DNA of 64,000 bases from Tsuneonella litorea (GTDB taxonomy: Bacteria; Pseudomonadota; Alphaproteobacteria; Sphingomonadales; Sphingomonadaceae): positions 558,001 to 622,000 of the forward strand of contig NZ_JAOAMV010000001.1 in the NCBI RefSeq assembly GCF_025154015.1, read 5' to 3'. Positions 1 to 7,569 of the stretch are shown here, piece by piece (position 1 is the first letter of the stretch; each line of letters opens with the position of its first letter). The position numbers and the translations under genes are program-made. Under the pieces are notes generated by a model, which was not told the origin of the DNA, did no database searches, and saw only the letters and a program-made list of their open reading frames with translations.

Positions 1-1
1 G

Positions 2-619
2 CCTGCTGCACCGACCTATTACGGCCAGGGCTTTCCCGCGCCGCACGCGGGGGGCCATTACCCACCCCCGCAGCCCGGCTTCGATCGCGAGGCGTGGCTG
101 GCAGATTGCCGCGATCGCATTCGCGGGGTGGACCGCAAGGATCGCGCCCGGGTGATCGGCGGCCTCCTCGGCGCTGTGGCGGGAGGGGTCATCGGCAACC
201 GGGCCTGGGGTTCGCAGCGCCTCGCCGGAACGCTGATCGGGGCCGGCGTGGGCGGCATTGCCGGGCTCGTGATCGGCGGCGCGATCGACGCGGCGAGCGA
301 CCGCAAGCGCGACGACGAATGCGCCTGGCACCTCGATCGCTACATGGCCGGGGCGCCCCATGCGCCGGGCCATGCGTGGGGCGCTTATCCGGGCTATGGC
401 TATGGCTATGGCTATGGCTATGGCTATGGCTACCCCGCCGTCGCCTATGTCGCGGTGCTCATGCAGGTCCCGCAACGCGCGGTGGTTCGCGAATACGTCA
501 CCGAGGAATGGGTCGACGAGCCGGTCCGGGTCCGGTCCCGGTCGCTTCCGCGCAGCAAGACCATCCGTCAGCCCGCGCCGCGCGGCGACAAGCGAACCAA
601 GCTGATCAAGTCGAAATAG
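2..619 (+). CDS. Glycine-zipper 2TM protein (5' truncated)
   Basis: The reading frame is open from the left edge, so the true start lies outside the window; 205 residues are visible. The middle, from the VIGGLLGAVAGGVIGNR region through GTLIGAGVGGIAGLVIGG, is a Gly-rich pair of hydrophobic stretches typical of glycine-zipper 2TM domains found in small envelope proteins. The part before it is rich in Pro, Tyr, Gly and His. After the zipper comes a tract of seven Gly-Tyr pairs and a basic C-terminus ending KLIKSK. It converges with the usher gene that ends 50 bp downstream. An envelope location is inferred; the exact function is unknown. Confidence 0.75.
   Translation, partial: PAAPTYYGQGFPAPHAGGHYPPPQPGFDREAWLADCRDRIRGVDRKDRARVIGGLLGAVAGGVIGNRAWGSQRLAGTLIGAGVGGIAGLVIGGAIDAASDRKRDDECAWHLDRYMAGAPHAPGHAWGAYPGYGYGYGYGYGYGYPAVAYVAVLMQVPQRAVVREYVTEEWVDEPVRVRSRSLPRSKTIRQPAPRGDKRTKLIKSK
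392..433 (+). repeat. Hexanucleotide tandem repeat encoding (Gly-Tyr)7
   Basis: Six perfect tandem copies of GGCTAT are followed by one GGCTAC, in frame with the glycine-zipper gene. A hexamer repeat can gain or lose units by replication slippage without shifting the frame, so the length of the GY tract may vary among strains. Confidence 0.9.
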
Positions 620-668
620 GCCCCGGCGCGGATCTCGCCCCCCCCCTGCGGGGCGCGAGACCCGCGGG

Positions 669-3131
669 TTAGTTGCGCCGCGCGACTCGGCGCGGGCCGG
701 CCCGCGCCGTTGCGCTCGCCACAGCGTCCGGTTCCTTCTCTTCCGCGGCGATGATCGCGGGCACGCAGACCAGCGGCGCCGCGGAGTCATCGGTCAGGTC
801 CATGCCCGCCAGCTCGACCACGCAGCCGCTGCCCGGCGTGCCGATCAGAAGCCGGGAATCCTCGGCGCCGGCATTGATCTCGACCAGCCCGTCGAACCCC
901 GTGAGCGTGGTTTCGCCCGAGGGCATGGCCCGCACGCGAAGCGCCGCGGGAAGCGGCCGGCCCGCGGCGTCGACCACCGGGCGCACCACCGGCACGAACC
1001 GAACCGCGTCGATCTCGACCAGTGCGACAGCGCGGCGCGGCACCCTGATCTTGTGATCGGTGCGCTTGACGAGCGCCTCGGCCGGGAGCCGGTCGGGGTC
1101 GACGTCGATCTTGACCGGGACCAGCGCGGGGACGTCTTCGACCAGAAGCGCACCGCGCGCGTTGGTGTGGCCGACGAGGCGGTTCTCGAGGGTTATCGGC
1201 ACGCCTGCGACCGTGCCGGTGCGAACGAGGACGAAGCCCATTTCGCTGCGCGCCTTGGCATAGAGCGTGCCGCCGGCCAGCAGGATCGAGCCGCGGGCCG
1301 TTCCCCGCGCGGCGAAGCGTCCGTCGACCTCTTCCACCTCGCCCTCGGCGCGCATCATCGGCAAAAGCATCGCCGCCCCGGCGTTCACCGCGTGCCCGCG
1401 ATCGGTGACCTGCGCACCGACGTGAAAGCCGAACGGATCGGTCCGGGTCTCGCTCTGCGAGAAAGTCGCGCCGGCGGCTCCATAGTTGCCCGACTTGCGC
1501 GCATACAGCGCCGCGCGGGTCCGCGGTCCCAGGTTGAGCGACAGCCCCGCCGACACGCTCGCCACCCCGCGCCCGTTCACACGCCGATACTCGGTCGAGC
1601 CGTAGAAGCGCAGCCGCGAACTGATCGGCAGCTGCAGGCTGGCGGCCGCGGTATCGGTCCGCTCCTTGAGGCGGGCGTAACGGGGTTCGGCGCGACTTTC
1701 GCTTCGAACCAGCGAAAGTTGCGCCTGGATGTTCGCTCCGATCCGATAGAAGGCGTTGGCGAAGATGCGTCTTGGCGGCGCCGGATCGCCCAGCCGCGTG
1801 GCGACATCGCGATAAGTCGCGCCGGGCAAAGTTGCGCCAATCGCCCCGCCGAACGCCTGTCCGATCGATTCGAGGCCGAGATTGAGCAGGTGTCCGCTCC
1901 CCGCCCGCGTGTCGTGGCTGAAACGTCCCTCCACGGTGGCCTTTGCGATGTGGCCGAGCGTGAAATCGGCCCTTGCGCCGAGATTAGCGGTGCCCTCGGT
2001 CCATTCCGCGCTCGTCTCGAGCGTCAGGGACGGCGAAAGCCCCCGCCTGAAATAGGCGGAGGCTGCGAAGGGCCCGTAGTCGGTGCTTGTTTCCCCAAAT
2101 CGTCGTCGGACGAACCCGGCGTTGACTGCATAGGCACTCCGGCCTGGCGCGAGCAGGTCGCGCGAAACGTAGAACCGCGCTGTCTCGATTCGCTCACGGC
2201 CGAGCGAATCGCGCAGGACCGCGGTAATCTCGCCCCGCCCCGGTTGCGCCGGGATGTTGCGGACGGTGAAATCGCCCGGCTCGAGCTTGGTGGTCAGATA
2301 GCGGCGGCTCGCGCCGACGAGGTCGATCGTAGTCGGCACCGCCACCGAGCCGGAAAACGCCGGCAGCGGGACGGTGACGAGATCGGGACGAAGGTCGAAA
2401 TCGGTGCCGACCTTGATCCCGCCCATGCGCACGGGTCGCTGGGACTGGCTGCCGGCGCTGACGAAGTCTCCCGCGGTGGCGACGAGGCCCTTCTTTTCCC
2501 ACAGGTAACGCACCGAGCTGTCGAGGCGGACGAACGCGGGATTCCCGGGCGCAGGGCTGGTCACCGCCCGGGCGGTCGATCCGGCGGACAGATTGCCGCG
2601 GATGAGCGCCGCTTCGAACAGGCCGCCGGCCTGCACTCCGGACGCGTTCGCGCTTGCGGTCACGTCGTAATCGATGCGGAAGGCGGTCAGCGGTCGGCTC
2701 TCGCTTGGCCCCCGGACCCGCGAAGTCAGGTCGCGAAAGTTCACCCCGTCGTTGTTGCGGAACAGCGTGACCTTGAGCTGCTGGCGCAGCGGATCGTAGG
2801 TCCACTGGTAGAGGCGTAGCGTTTCGAGCCGCACGGGCCCCTCGGCACCATCCTCGACCGGCAACCCGACTGTGCGGGCGTCGGCGGCCTCGATCGTCAT
2901 GGCACTGCCCTTGCCGTCGAGATGCACCATGCGGCGCGCCTTGGCGCCGTCGATCACGATCTCGGCCAGGACGGGGCCGGTCTCGGTGTCTGCAACCGCC
3001 TTGTACGTCAGCGAATGCGGAATGGCGAAGGGATCGGCCTGGGCGACCGAAGGAACCGGAAACAGCGCGGCGCCGGACGCCGCGATGAGGGTCAGGAGTG
3101 CGCTAGCCGCACGTGGTCTGGGGCTGCGCAT
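669..3131 (-). CDS. Fimbrial outer-membrane usher (FimD/CsuD-like)
   Basis: An 820-residue protein with an N-terminal signal peptide (about residues 1-31, ending near SVAQA), then a long beta-rich barrel region with alternating aromatic and polar segments (YFRRGLSPSLTLETSAEW, RLRFYGSTEYRR) and a C-terminal plug/CTD-like tail holding one Cys pair. This is the usual size and layout of chaperone-usher ushers, which export and assemble pilus subunits at the outer membrane. Its start overlaps the end of the chaperone gene by 29 bp, so the two are translationally coupled. It is the last gene of the four-gene pilus cluster; a tip-adhesin gene, usually downstream in Csu clusters, is absent. It converges with the gene ending at 619. 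Confidence 0.85.
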   Translation of the reverse strand: MRSPRPRAASALLTLIAASGAALFPVPSVAQADPFAIPHSLTYKAVADTETGPVLAEIVIDGAKARRMVHLDGKGSAMTIEAADARTVGLPVEDGAEGPVRLETLRLYQWTYDPLRQQLKVTLFRNNDGVNFRDLTSRVRGPSESRPLTAFRIDYDVTASANASGVQAGGLFEAALIRGNLSAGSTARAVTSPAPGNPAFVRLDSSVRYLWEKKGLVATAGDFVSAGSQSQRPVRMGGIKVGTDFDLRPDLVTVPLPAFSGSVAVPTTIDLVGASRRYLTTKLEPGDFTVRNIPAQPGRGEITAVLRDSLGRERIETARFYVSRDLLAPGRSAYAVNAGFVRRRFGETSTDYGPFAASAYFRRGLSPSLTLETSAEWTEGTANLGARADFTLGHIAKATVEGRFSHDTRAGSGHLLNLGLESIGQAFGGAIGATLPGATYRDVATRLGDPAPPRRIFANAFYRIGANIQAQLSLVRSESRAEPRYARLKERTDTAAASLQLPISSRLRFYGSTEYRRVNGRGVASVSAGLSLNLGPRTRAALYARKSGNYGAAGATFSQSETRTDPFGFHVGAQVTDRGHAVNAGAAMLLPMMRAEGEVEEVDGRFAARGTARGSILLAGGTLYAKARSEMGFVLVRTGTVAGVPITLENRLVGHTNARGALLVEDVPALVPVKIDVDPDRLPAEALVKRTDHKIRVPRRAVALVEIDAVRFVPVVRPVVDAAGRPLPAALRVRAMPSGETTLTGFDGLVEINAGAEDSRLLIGTPGSGCVVELAGMDLTDDSAAPLVCVPAIIAAEEKEPDAVASATARAGPRRVARRN

Positions 3132-3888
3132 CGACCGTCTGGCCCTCGACCTGCGCGATGATCGTCACCGCGCCGAGCGAGCAGCCCTTTCCGATCGGCC
3201 AGGCGATGGTCGAATTGCCGTGGACGTAGCGCAGGACATTGCGTCCCACGGTCACGTCTTTCCCGTTTGCCGTTTTCACCGCGAGGCTCACGATACGCGC
3301 CGTCGCGCCGCCGGAATTGACGACCTCAAGCTTGTCGTCGGCCAGCCGCCACGCAAGCGCGGGGGTGCCCGCCGTGTCGCGATCGACGAACACGGGAAGG
3401 GTGAAACGGATGCGCGTCTCGGCTCTGCCGCCTTCTGCGCTCTTGGGATCCGGCAACTGGTCGACAACCAGCCTGAACCGCTTTTCACCCGCACTCGATC
3501 CGGACTTGCGCAGGATGCGCACAATCTGGGTCTCGCCGGGCGGAATCATCGAAATGGACGGAGATACGGTCAGCTCGCCACTGGGCGCGTAGACGTCGTT
3601 GCCGGCGTCCTGCGACCAGCCGAAAAGCCTGGTCTGAACAGCCAGTTCGCGAGCCGAAGAGTTGGTCAGGTACACGGTGGCCCCGGTCGCATCGCTGTCG
3701 AGGTCGACCCGCAAGGGGGCGATCGACAGGGTCGCGCCGGCTTCGATCTCGGGATTGGCGACAGCCCCCGGATTGTCGGCGGCCACCTGGGCGACGACGG
3801 GAGATGCACCGATGACAGAGAGGCCGAGCAGCGACCCGCCGGCGGCGATGGCGGCAAATGCGCGCGATAGCTGCTGGTTGCGGATCAT
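3103..3888 (-). CDS. Periplasmic pilus-assembly chaperone (PapD/CsuC-like)
   Basis: A 261-residue protein with a signal peptide (about 1-34, ending VVAQV) followed by two Ig-like domains. The first has the pattern of PapD chaperones: LSIAPLRVDLDSD, TVYLTNSSAREL, then a basic-hydrophobic IPPGETQIVRI strand like the G1 donor strand that fills the groove of pilin subunits. Two Cys near the C-terminus may form a disulfide. Its role would be to carry the spore-coat-U type pilins encoded upstream to the usher encoded downstream; all lie on the same strand in pilin-pilin-chaperone-usher order. Confidence 0.85.
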   Translation of the reverse strand: MIRNQQLSRAFAAIAAGGSLLGLSVIGASPVVAQVAADNPGAVANPEIEAGATLSIAPLRVDLDSDATGATVYLTNSSARELAVQTRLFGWSQDAGNDVYAPSGELTVSPSISMIPPGETQIVRILRKSGSSAGEKRFRLVVDQLPDPKSAEGGRAETRIRFTLPVFVDRDTAGTPALAWRLADDKLEVVNSGGATARIVSLAVKTANGKDVTVGRNVLRYVHGNSTIAWPIGKGCSLGAVTIIAQVEGQTVDAQPQTTCG

Positions 3889-3920
3889 TGCTCGGTGGTC
3901 CCCCTAAGTCCGTGCCCGAA

Positions 3921-4403
3921 TCAGTAGTCGAGCGTGATCGTCAGCACGTCGGCATAATTGCCGGCAGCCACTTCGGTGGTCTGCACGAGCTTGCCGACCA
4001 TGCTGTAATTCTGGGCCGTGCCACTGCCCGTTCCGCCGACACCGGCGACGGGCCAGGCGGTCGTATCGGCCTGCAGCAGGTCGTAATCCACGGTGACGGT
4101 GCCCGCGGTGGCTTGCAGGCGGCGCTGGCCGCTGGTCAGATCGGCGTGCTGACCGTTGTCGACCCTGAGCGTGTATGGCGTGTTGGGCGTGCACTGAACC
4201 GAGGTGGTCGCCGTGGTGGTGGTGCCCGCGGTCACCGTGTTCACCGAACCGAAGTTCATCGCCGGCGGCGTGGTCAGCGTGCACGAGGTCTGGACGTTCA
4301 GAAGCACGTCCATGGTCTGGGTGATGGTGCCGTTCGGGCCAGCCATCGCCGGCGTCGCGACTGTCGCAGCCAGCGCGGCGGCGCAGATAGCAAACTTACG
4401 CAT
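3921..4403 (-). CDS. Spore coat U (SCPU) domain pilin, CsuA/B-like
   Basis: A 160-residue secreted protein with signal peptide (1-21, ending PAMA) and an SCPU domain (about 27-160): a DVLLNVQTSCTLTTPPAMNFG opening strand, a conserved Cys pair (one in SCT, one in VQCTPNTPYTL) and a final ADVLTITLDY strand. SCPU proteins form the rod of archaic (Csu-type) chaperone-usher pili. The start is supported by an AGGGGA ribosome site about 8 nt upstream. It lies 32 bp upstream of the chaperone gene, so co-transcription is likely. High Thr and Ala content is typical of these pilins. Confidence 0.85.
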   Translation of the reverse strand: MRKFAICAAALAATVATPAMAGPNGTITQTMDVLLNVQTSCTLTTPPAMNFGSVNTVTAGTTTTATTSVQCTPNTPYTLRVDNGQHADLTSGQRRLQATAGTVTVDYDLLQADTTAWPVAGVGGTGSGTAQNYSMVGKLVQTTEVAAGNYADVLTITLDY

Positions 4404-4454
4404 GATAAAGATCCCCTAACAGTCTGGCTAAGTGCCAAGCCGCCCTATGCAGGC

Positions 4455-4472
4455 CAAAATCTTGCGATTTTG
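4455..4472 (-). promoter_or_regulatory. Perfect 7-bp inverted repeat upstream of the SCPU pilin gene
   Basis: CAAAATC and GATTTTG flank a 4-base TTGC loop, 52 bp upstream of the pilin start at 4403, within a 203-bp AT-rich gap (4404-4606) between the two pilin genes. It could be a leader hairpin or an operator. Apart from this and the ribosome site no clear signal is seen in the gap. Confidence 0.4.
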
Positions 4473-4606
4473 CTAAACGTTACTCGGAAATTTGCCGTCC
4501 ATTACGGGGAATTGCCTAGGCACTTATGGTTAACGCGAGGTAAAGTCCGGGCTGACTTTTTTGGACCTTTCTCGCGCTTGGGGCGGGTGCGTTCCCGCGC
4601 GAAGCG

Positions 4607-5095
4607 TCAGAAGTCGAGCTGGACGATGACGGTATCGCGATAGGGCGCCGGGCGCAGGTTCTTGATCTGCGTCACGCCATAGACGGTGTAGGTCTTGCCA
4701 GGCAGGCCAAGTACCCCGGCCGCCGCGGTTGCCCCCATGCCCCAGGGCAGCAGATGAAGCGCATCGTGATAGAGCTGGTAGTCGGCATACCAGACCTGGC
4801 CATTCGCGCTGCCGCCATACATCCGGCGGGTGCTGCCATCCCAGTAGAGCCCGTTATCGATTCCGATCGAATATACGGTCCCCGGCGTGCAAGTAAGCGT
4901 GATCGTGGTTGTCGATGTTGCAGCCTTGGCCTTCGGGTCGGGAATGCCGAAATCGAGCGGCTGGGTGACGAGGCGACAGGCCTGCTCGACCGTCAGCACG
5001 ACCGGCATCGTCTGGGTGGTGCGTTTCTGCGCCTGCGCAGGCGTAGCGGTCGACGCGATCGCGATCGCGCCGATCGCAGCGCCCATGCGCTGCAT
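4607..5095 (-). CDS. Spore coat U (SCPU) domain pilin-like protein
   Basis: A 162-residue protein from the ATG at 5095 (a second ATG three codons later is possible). A short signal peptide ends near PAQAQ; then follow TTQTMPVVLTVEQACRLV, a PLDFGIPD strand, a second Cys in ITLTCTPGTVYS and a terminal DTVIVQLDF strand. This is the SCPU pattern: the first Cys follows the opening strand and the protein ends in a hydrophobic beta strand. It is the first gene of the pilus cluster, so it could be the major or base subunit. The open frame continues upstream to 5365, but that stretch has no signal peptide and runs into the parB 3' end, so it is not used. Confidence 0.75.
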   Translation of the reverse strand: MQRMGAAIGAIAIASTATPAQAQKRTTQTMPVVLTVEQACRLVTQPLDFGIPDPKAKAATSTTTITLTCTPGTVYSIGIDNGLYWDGSTRRMYGGSANGQVWYADYQLYHDALHLLPWGMGATAAAGVLGLPGKTYTVYGVTQIKNLRPAPYRDTVIVQLDF

Positions 5096-5117
5096 CCGAG
5101 AAAGGCTGGTTCGGTCC

Positions 5118-5131
5118 CCCACGATCGTGGG
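5118..5131 (-). promoter_or_regulatory. 14-bp perfect palindrome upstream of the pilus cluster
   Basis: CCCACGATCGTGGG, centred about 30 bp before the first pilin start, in the 106-bp gap between parB and the pilus genes. Such a site is a reasonable operator candidate for a dimeric regulator of the cluster, but no regulator gene lies next to it. Confidence 0.4.
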
Positions 5132-5201
5132 CCAATAAGGCAAAACCCTTACCGGGCCTTTAAGCGTCCTCGCACACCTTAACCGCCGAAATCGGTCTGA
5201 G

Positions 5202-6164
5202 TCAGATATCTCCGCCAGTAAGTCTTTGACAAATAAGGTCAAGTTGATCGAGCGTGCGGTACCGGATCGTGACGGCTCCAGACCGCGGATCCTCGTCGGT
5301 CTTGATCCGCACGGTAAGACCGAGGAACTCTTCCAGGTGGCGCTGCACCGCGGCGATATCGGCATCCTTCGCGGGGTCGCGAGGCACCCGCGCCTGCCTG
5401 CGGGCGGATTCTTTCCCGTTGGTGCGGCGCACGAGCGATTCGACCTCGCGCACCGAGAGATTGTCGCGCGCGGCGCGGGCGGCCAGCGATTCCGCTTCGG
5501 GATGGCCGATCAGCGCACGGGCGTGTCCCATCGAGAGCTGCGCTTCCTCGACCAGGTCGAGCACCGCCTCGGGTAGCTGCAACAGGCGCTGGAGGTTGGC
5601 GACGTGGCTGCGCGACTTGTCGACGAGCGAGGCGATCTCGGCCTGGCTCATCCCTTCCGAATCGGCAAGACGCTGGTAGGCGCGTCCCTCTTCGACCGGG
5701 TTGAGATCCTCGCGCTGGAGGTTCTCGATCAAGGCGAGGGCCATGACCTCGCGCTCGTCGAGATCGCGCACGAGCGCGGGTATCTCGTGCAGGCGCGCCT
5801 TTTGCGCGGCACGCCAGCGGCGCTCTCCCGCGACGAGCTGGTAACGCCCCCCGGCAAGCGGCCGGACGATCACCGGCTGGATGACCCCGCGCTGCGATAT
5901 CGATGCCGCGAGTTCCTCCAGTGCAGCCTCGTCGAATCGGCGGCGTGGCTGGCCCGGCAAGGGCTCGATCGCCGAAACCGGCAGGGACGCCAGGCCTCCT
6001 GCCCGGGAAGCATCTGATTTACCGGCGCTTTCTCCCTTGACGAGTGGTTCCTCGCGACGGGTTTCACCCATCAGCGCACCCAGTCCCTTGCCAAGCCGCT
6101 TGCGCGAATCGTCCCTGGGCCGCTCGGGGATGGAAAAACGGATAGGATCGGTCGGTTCGCTCAT
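5202..6164 (-). CDS. parB: Chromosome-partitioning protein ParB
   Basis: A 320-residue CTP-dependent DNA clamp that loads at parS and spreads, working with ParA in origin segregation. The N-terminus has the ParA-stimulating KRLGKGLGALMG motif (22-33). The CTP-binding domain shows GERRWRAA (113-120) and ENLQREDLN (147-155). A helix-turn-helix that reads parS (around MSQAEIASLVDKSRSHVANL) and a C-terminal dimerisation segment follow. The ATG at 6164 is chosen because a GGAAGG ribosome site precedes it and it overlaps the parA stop (ATGA). Four parS sites lie 0.8-3.3 kb upstream in the same operon. Confidence 0.97.
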   Translation of the reverse strand: MSEPTDPIRFSIPERPRDDSRKRLGKGLGALMGETRREEPLVKGESAGKSDASRAGGLASLPVSAIEPLPGQPRRRFDEAALEELAASISQRGVIQPVIVRPLAGGRYQLVAGERRWRAAQKARLHEIPALVRDLDEREVMALALIENLQREDLNPVEEGRAYQRLADSEGMSQAEIASLVDKSRSHVANLQRLLQLPEAVLDLVEEAQLSMGHARALIGHPEAESLAARAARDNLSVREVESLVRRTNGKESARRQARVPRDPAKDADIAAVQRHLEEFLGLTVRIKTDEDPRSGAVTIRYRTLDQLDLICQRLTGGDI

Positions 6165-6937
6165 GCGGCCTTCCTTTCGGCGGGCAGGCGCCCGATCAGC
6201 TCGCGTGCCAACGCCATGTAAGCGCGGCTGCCGGTGCAGTTGTGATCGTAGACAAGCGCCGGAAGGCCATGGCTGGGTGCCTCCGACAGGCGCACGTTCC
6301 GCGGGATCACCGCTTCGAACACCAGAGGGCCAAGACACGCGCGGACGTCGTCTGCGACCTGGTCGGTCAAACGGTTGCGGCGGTCAAACATCGTCAGGAC
6401 GACCCCGATGATGCCGAGATCGGGATTGAAGCGTTGCTGCACCCGCTCCACGGTGAGGAGAAGCTGGGACAATCCCTCGAGCGCGAAGAACTCGCACTGG
6501 AGCGGAACGAGCAGCGTGTCCGCCGCGCCGAGCGCGTTGAGCGTGAGAAGACCGAGAGACGGCGGGCAATCGATGAAGGCGATCTCGTGCCCGCGATGGT
6601 CGGCCAATGCAGCCGTCAGCCGGGCGGTCCGGTCCTCGACGTTGACCAGCTCCACCTCGGCACCTGACAGATCAACGGTCGCAGGGACGATGTCGAGCCC
6701 GGGGATCGACGTGGCACCGACGCAATCACCAAGTGCAGCCCCTTCGACCAACAGGTCATAGCTCGATCGGTGGCGATCCTCGCTCGAAATTCCCATCCCG
6801 GTCGATGCATTGCCCTGAGGATCAAGATCGATCAGCAAGGTTTTCCAACCGGTTGCGGCCATCGCCGTAGCGATGTTGATCGCCGTGGTCGTCTTGCCGA
6901 CCCCGCCCTTCTGGTTGGCTACAGCGATTGTGATCAT
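6161..6937 (-). CDS. parA: Chromosome-partitioning ATPase ParA
   Basis: A 258-residue Walker-type ATPase. The deviant Walker A KGGVGKTT is at residues 10-17 and is followed by DLDPQGNAS, diagnostic of ParA/Soj. The protein forms a DNA-bound gradient that pulls ParB-parS complexes toward the pole. The ATG at 6937 places the P-loop at the normal distance from the N-terminus; the frame stays open further upstream but without similarity. Its stop overlaps the parB start by 4 bp and it begins 8 bp after the rsmG stop, so it belongs to an mnmE-mnmG-rsmG-parA-parB transcription unit. Confidence 0.97.
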   Translation of the reverse strand: MITIAVANQKGGVGKTTTAINIATAMAATGWKTLLIDLDPQGNASTGMGISSEDRHRSSYDLLVEGAALGDCVGATSIPGLDIVPATVDLSGAEVELVNVEDRTARLTAALADHRGHEIAFIDCPPSLGLLTLNALGAADTLLVPLQCEFFALEGLSQLLLTVERVQQRFNPDLGIIGVVLTMFDRRNRLTDQVADDVRACLGPLVFEAVIPRNVRLSEAPSHGLPALVYDHNCTGSRAYMALARELIGRLPAERKAA

Positions 6938-6945
6938 TGTCCGGC

Positions 6946-7569
6946 TTACTCCGTCAACCGCCCCGTCACGATACCGGCCTCCGGATCGCTGACCGATTGT
7001 TCCACGTGGAACATACTGCGCAGCCGCTTGGGCAGTTCGTTCACTTCCTGCGCCGCCGAGCGCCCCTTGGGCAACAACCAGACTGTGTCGGCTGTGGAAA
7101 AACGCCGGCCGATTGCGATCGCCTTCGGAAGCGGCGCGAAGGCGCGCGCACTCAGGACGGCCGCTTCTTCCGCCGGCAGGACCTCTGCGCGGCCATGGCT
7201 CACCTCGCACTTATCAAGCCCCAGGGCATCGATGCAAGACGAGAGCCATGCGCTCCGCAAACGCCGCGATTCCACGAGCTTAACGTGAAGATCGGGTCGC
7301 ATCATGGCGATCACGAGGCCTGGAAATCCCGCTCCCGATCCCAGGTCCACCCACGTTCCACGTGGAACCTGCGGCGCGAACTCGAGCAGCTGAGCACTAT
7401 CGGCTATGTGGCGCTGCCACACGTGGTCCAGGGTCGCCGCCGCAACCAGGTTCTGCCGCTCGTTTTCCTCGACCAGCAGGTCGATGAACCGTCCGATTCG
7501 CGCCATGGCCCGCTCGTCGCAACGCGCCGCGACGTAATCCATCGAATCCCGCTCACCCACGAGGATCAT
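6946..7569 (-). CDS. rsmG: 16S rRNA (guanine-527-N7)-methyltransferase RsmG
   Basis: A 207-residue SAM-dependent methyltransferase (old name GidB) that methylates G527 of 16S rRNA. It shows the conserved RHIADS (53-58), the SAM-binding [11 protein letters not shown] (74-84) and KLVES after the next strand. The start at 7569 overlaps the mnmG stop (ATGA); an alternative ATG nine codons in is less favoured. Two parS sites are built into this coding sequence, at the codons for VPRGTW and for SMFHVEQ, showing that the protein sequence tolerates the ParB sites. Confidence 0.95.
   Translation of the reverse strand: MILVGERDSMDYVAARCDERAMARIGRFIDLLVEENERQNLVAAATLDHVWQRHIADSAQLLEFAPQVPRGTWVDLGSGAGFPGLVIAMMRPDLHVKLVESRRLRSAWLSSCIDALGLDKCEVSHGRAEVLPAEEAAVLSARAFAPLPKAIAIGRRFSTADTVWLLPKGRSAAQEVNELPKRLRSMFHVEQSVSDPEAGIVTGRLTE
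6998..7013. promoter_or_regulatory. parS site 1 (inside rsmG)
   Basis: TGTTCCACGTGGAACA, a perfect 16-bp palindrome matching the near-universal parS consensus TGTTYCACGTGRAACA. It lies in the rsmG 3' part, 61 bp before the parA start. ParB would nucleate here. Confidence 0.95.
7354..7369. promoter_or_regulatory. parS site 2 (inside rsmG)
   Basis: CGTTCCACGTGGAACC; the inner 14 bases GTTCCACGTGGAAC are a perfect palindrome and match the parS core. The outermost pair differs from the consensus T/A. Confidence 0.88.

Noticed and set aside
392-433. Tandem repeat as CRISPR or satellite
   Set aside because: It is a 6-bp coding repeat without spacers.
1053-2819. A 588-codon open frame on the plus strand opposite the usher gene
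   Set aside because: It is antisense to a well-supported usher, is composed of Arg/Gly/Ala-rich low-similarity sequence and results from high GC in the third codon position.
5096-5365. Extension of the first SCPU pilin to a 252-residue protein
   Set aside because: The extra N-terminal part overlaps the parB end and lacks a signal peptide, whereas the ATG at 5095 gives a normal short signal sequence.
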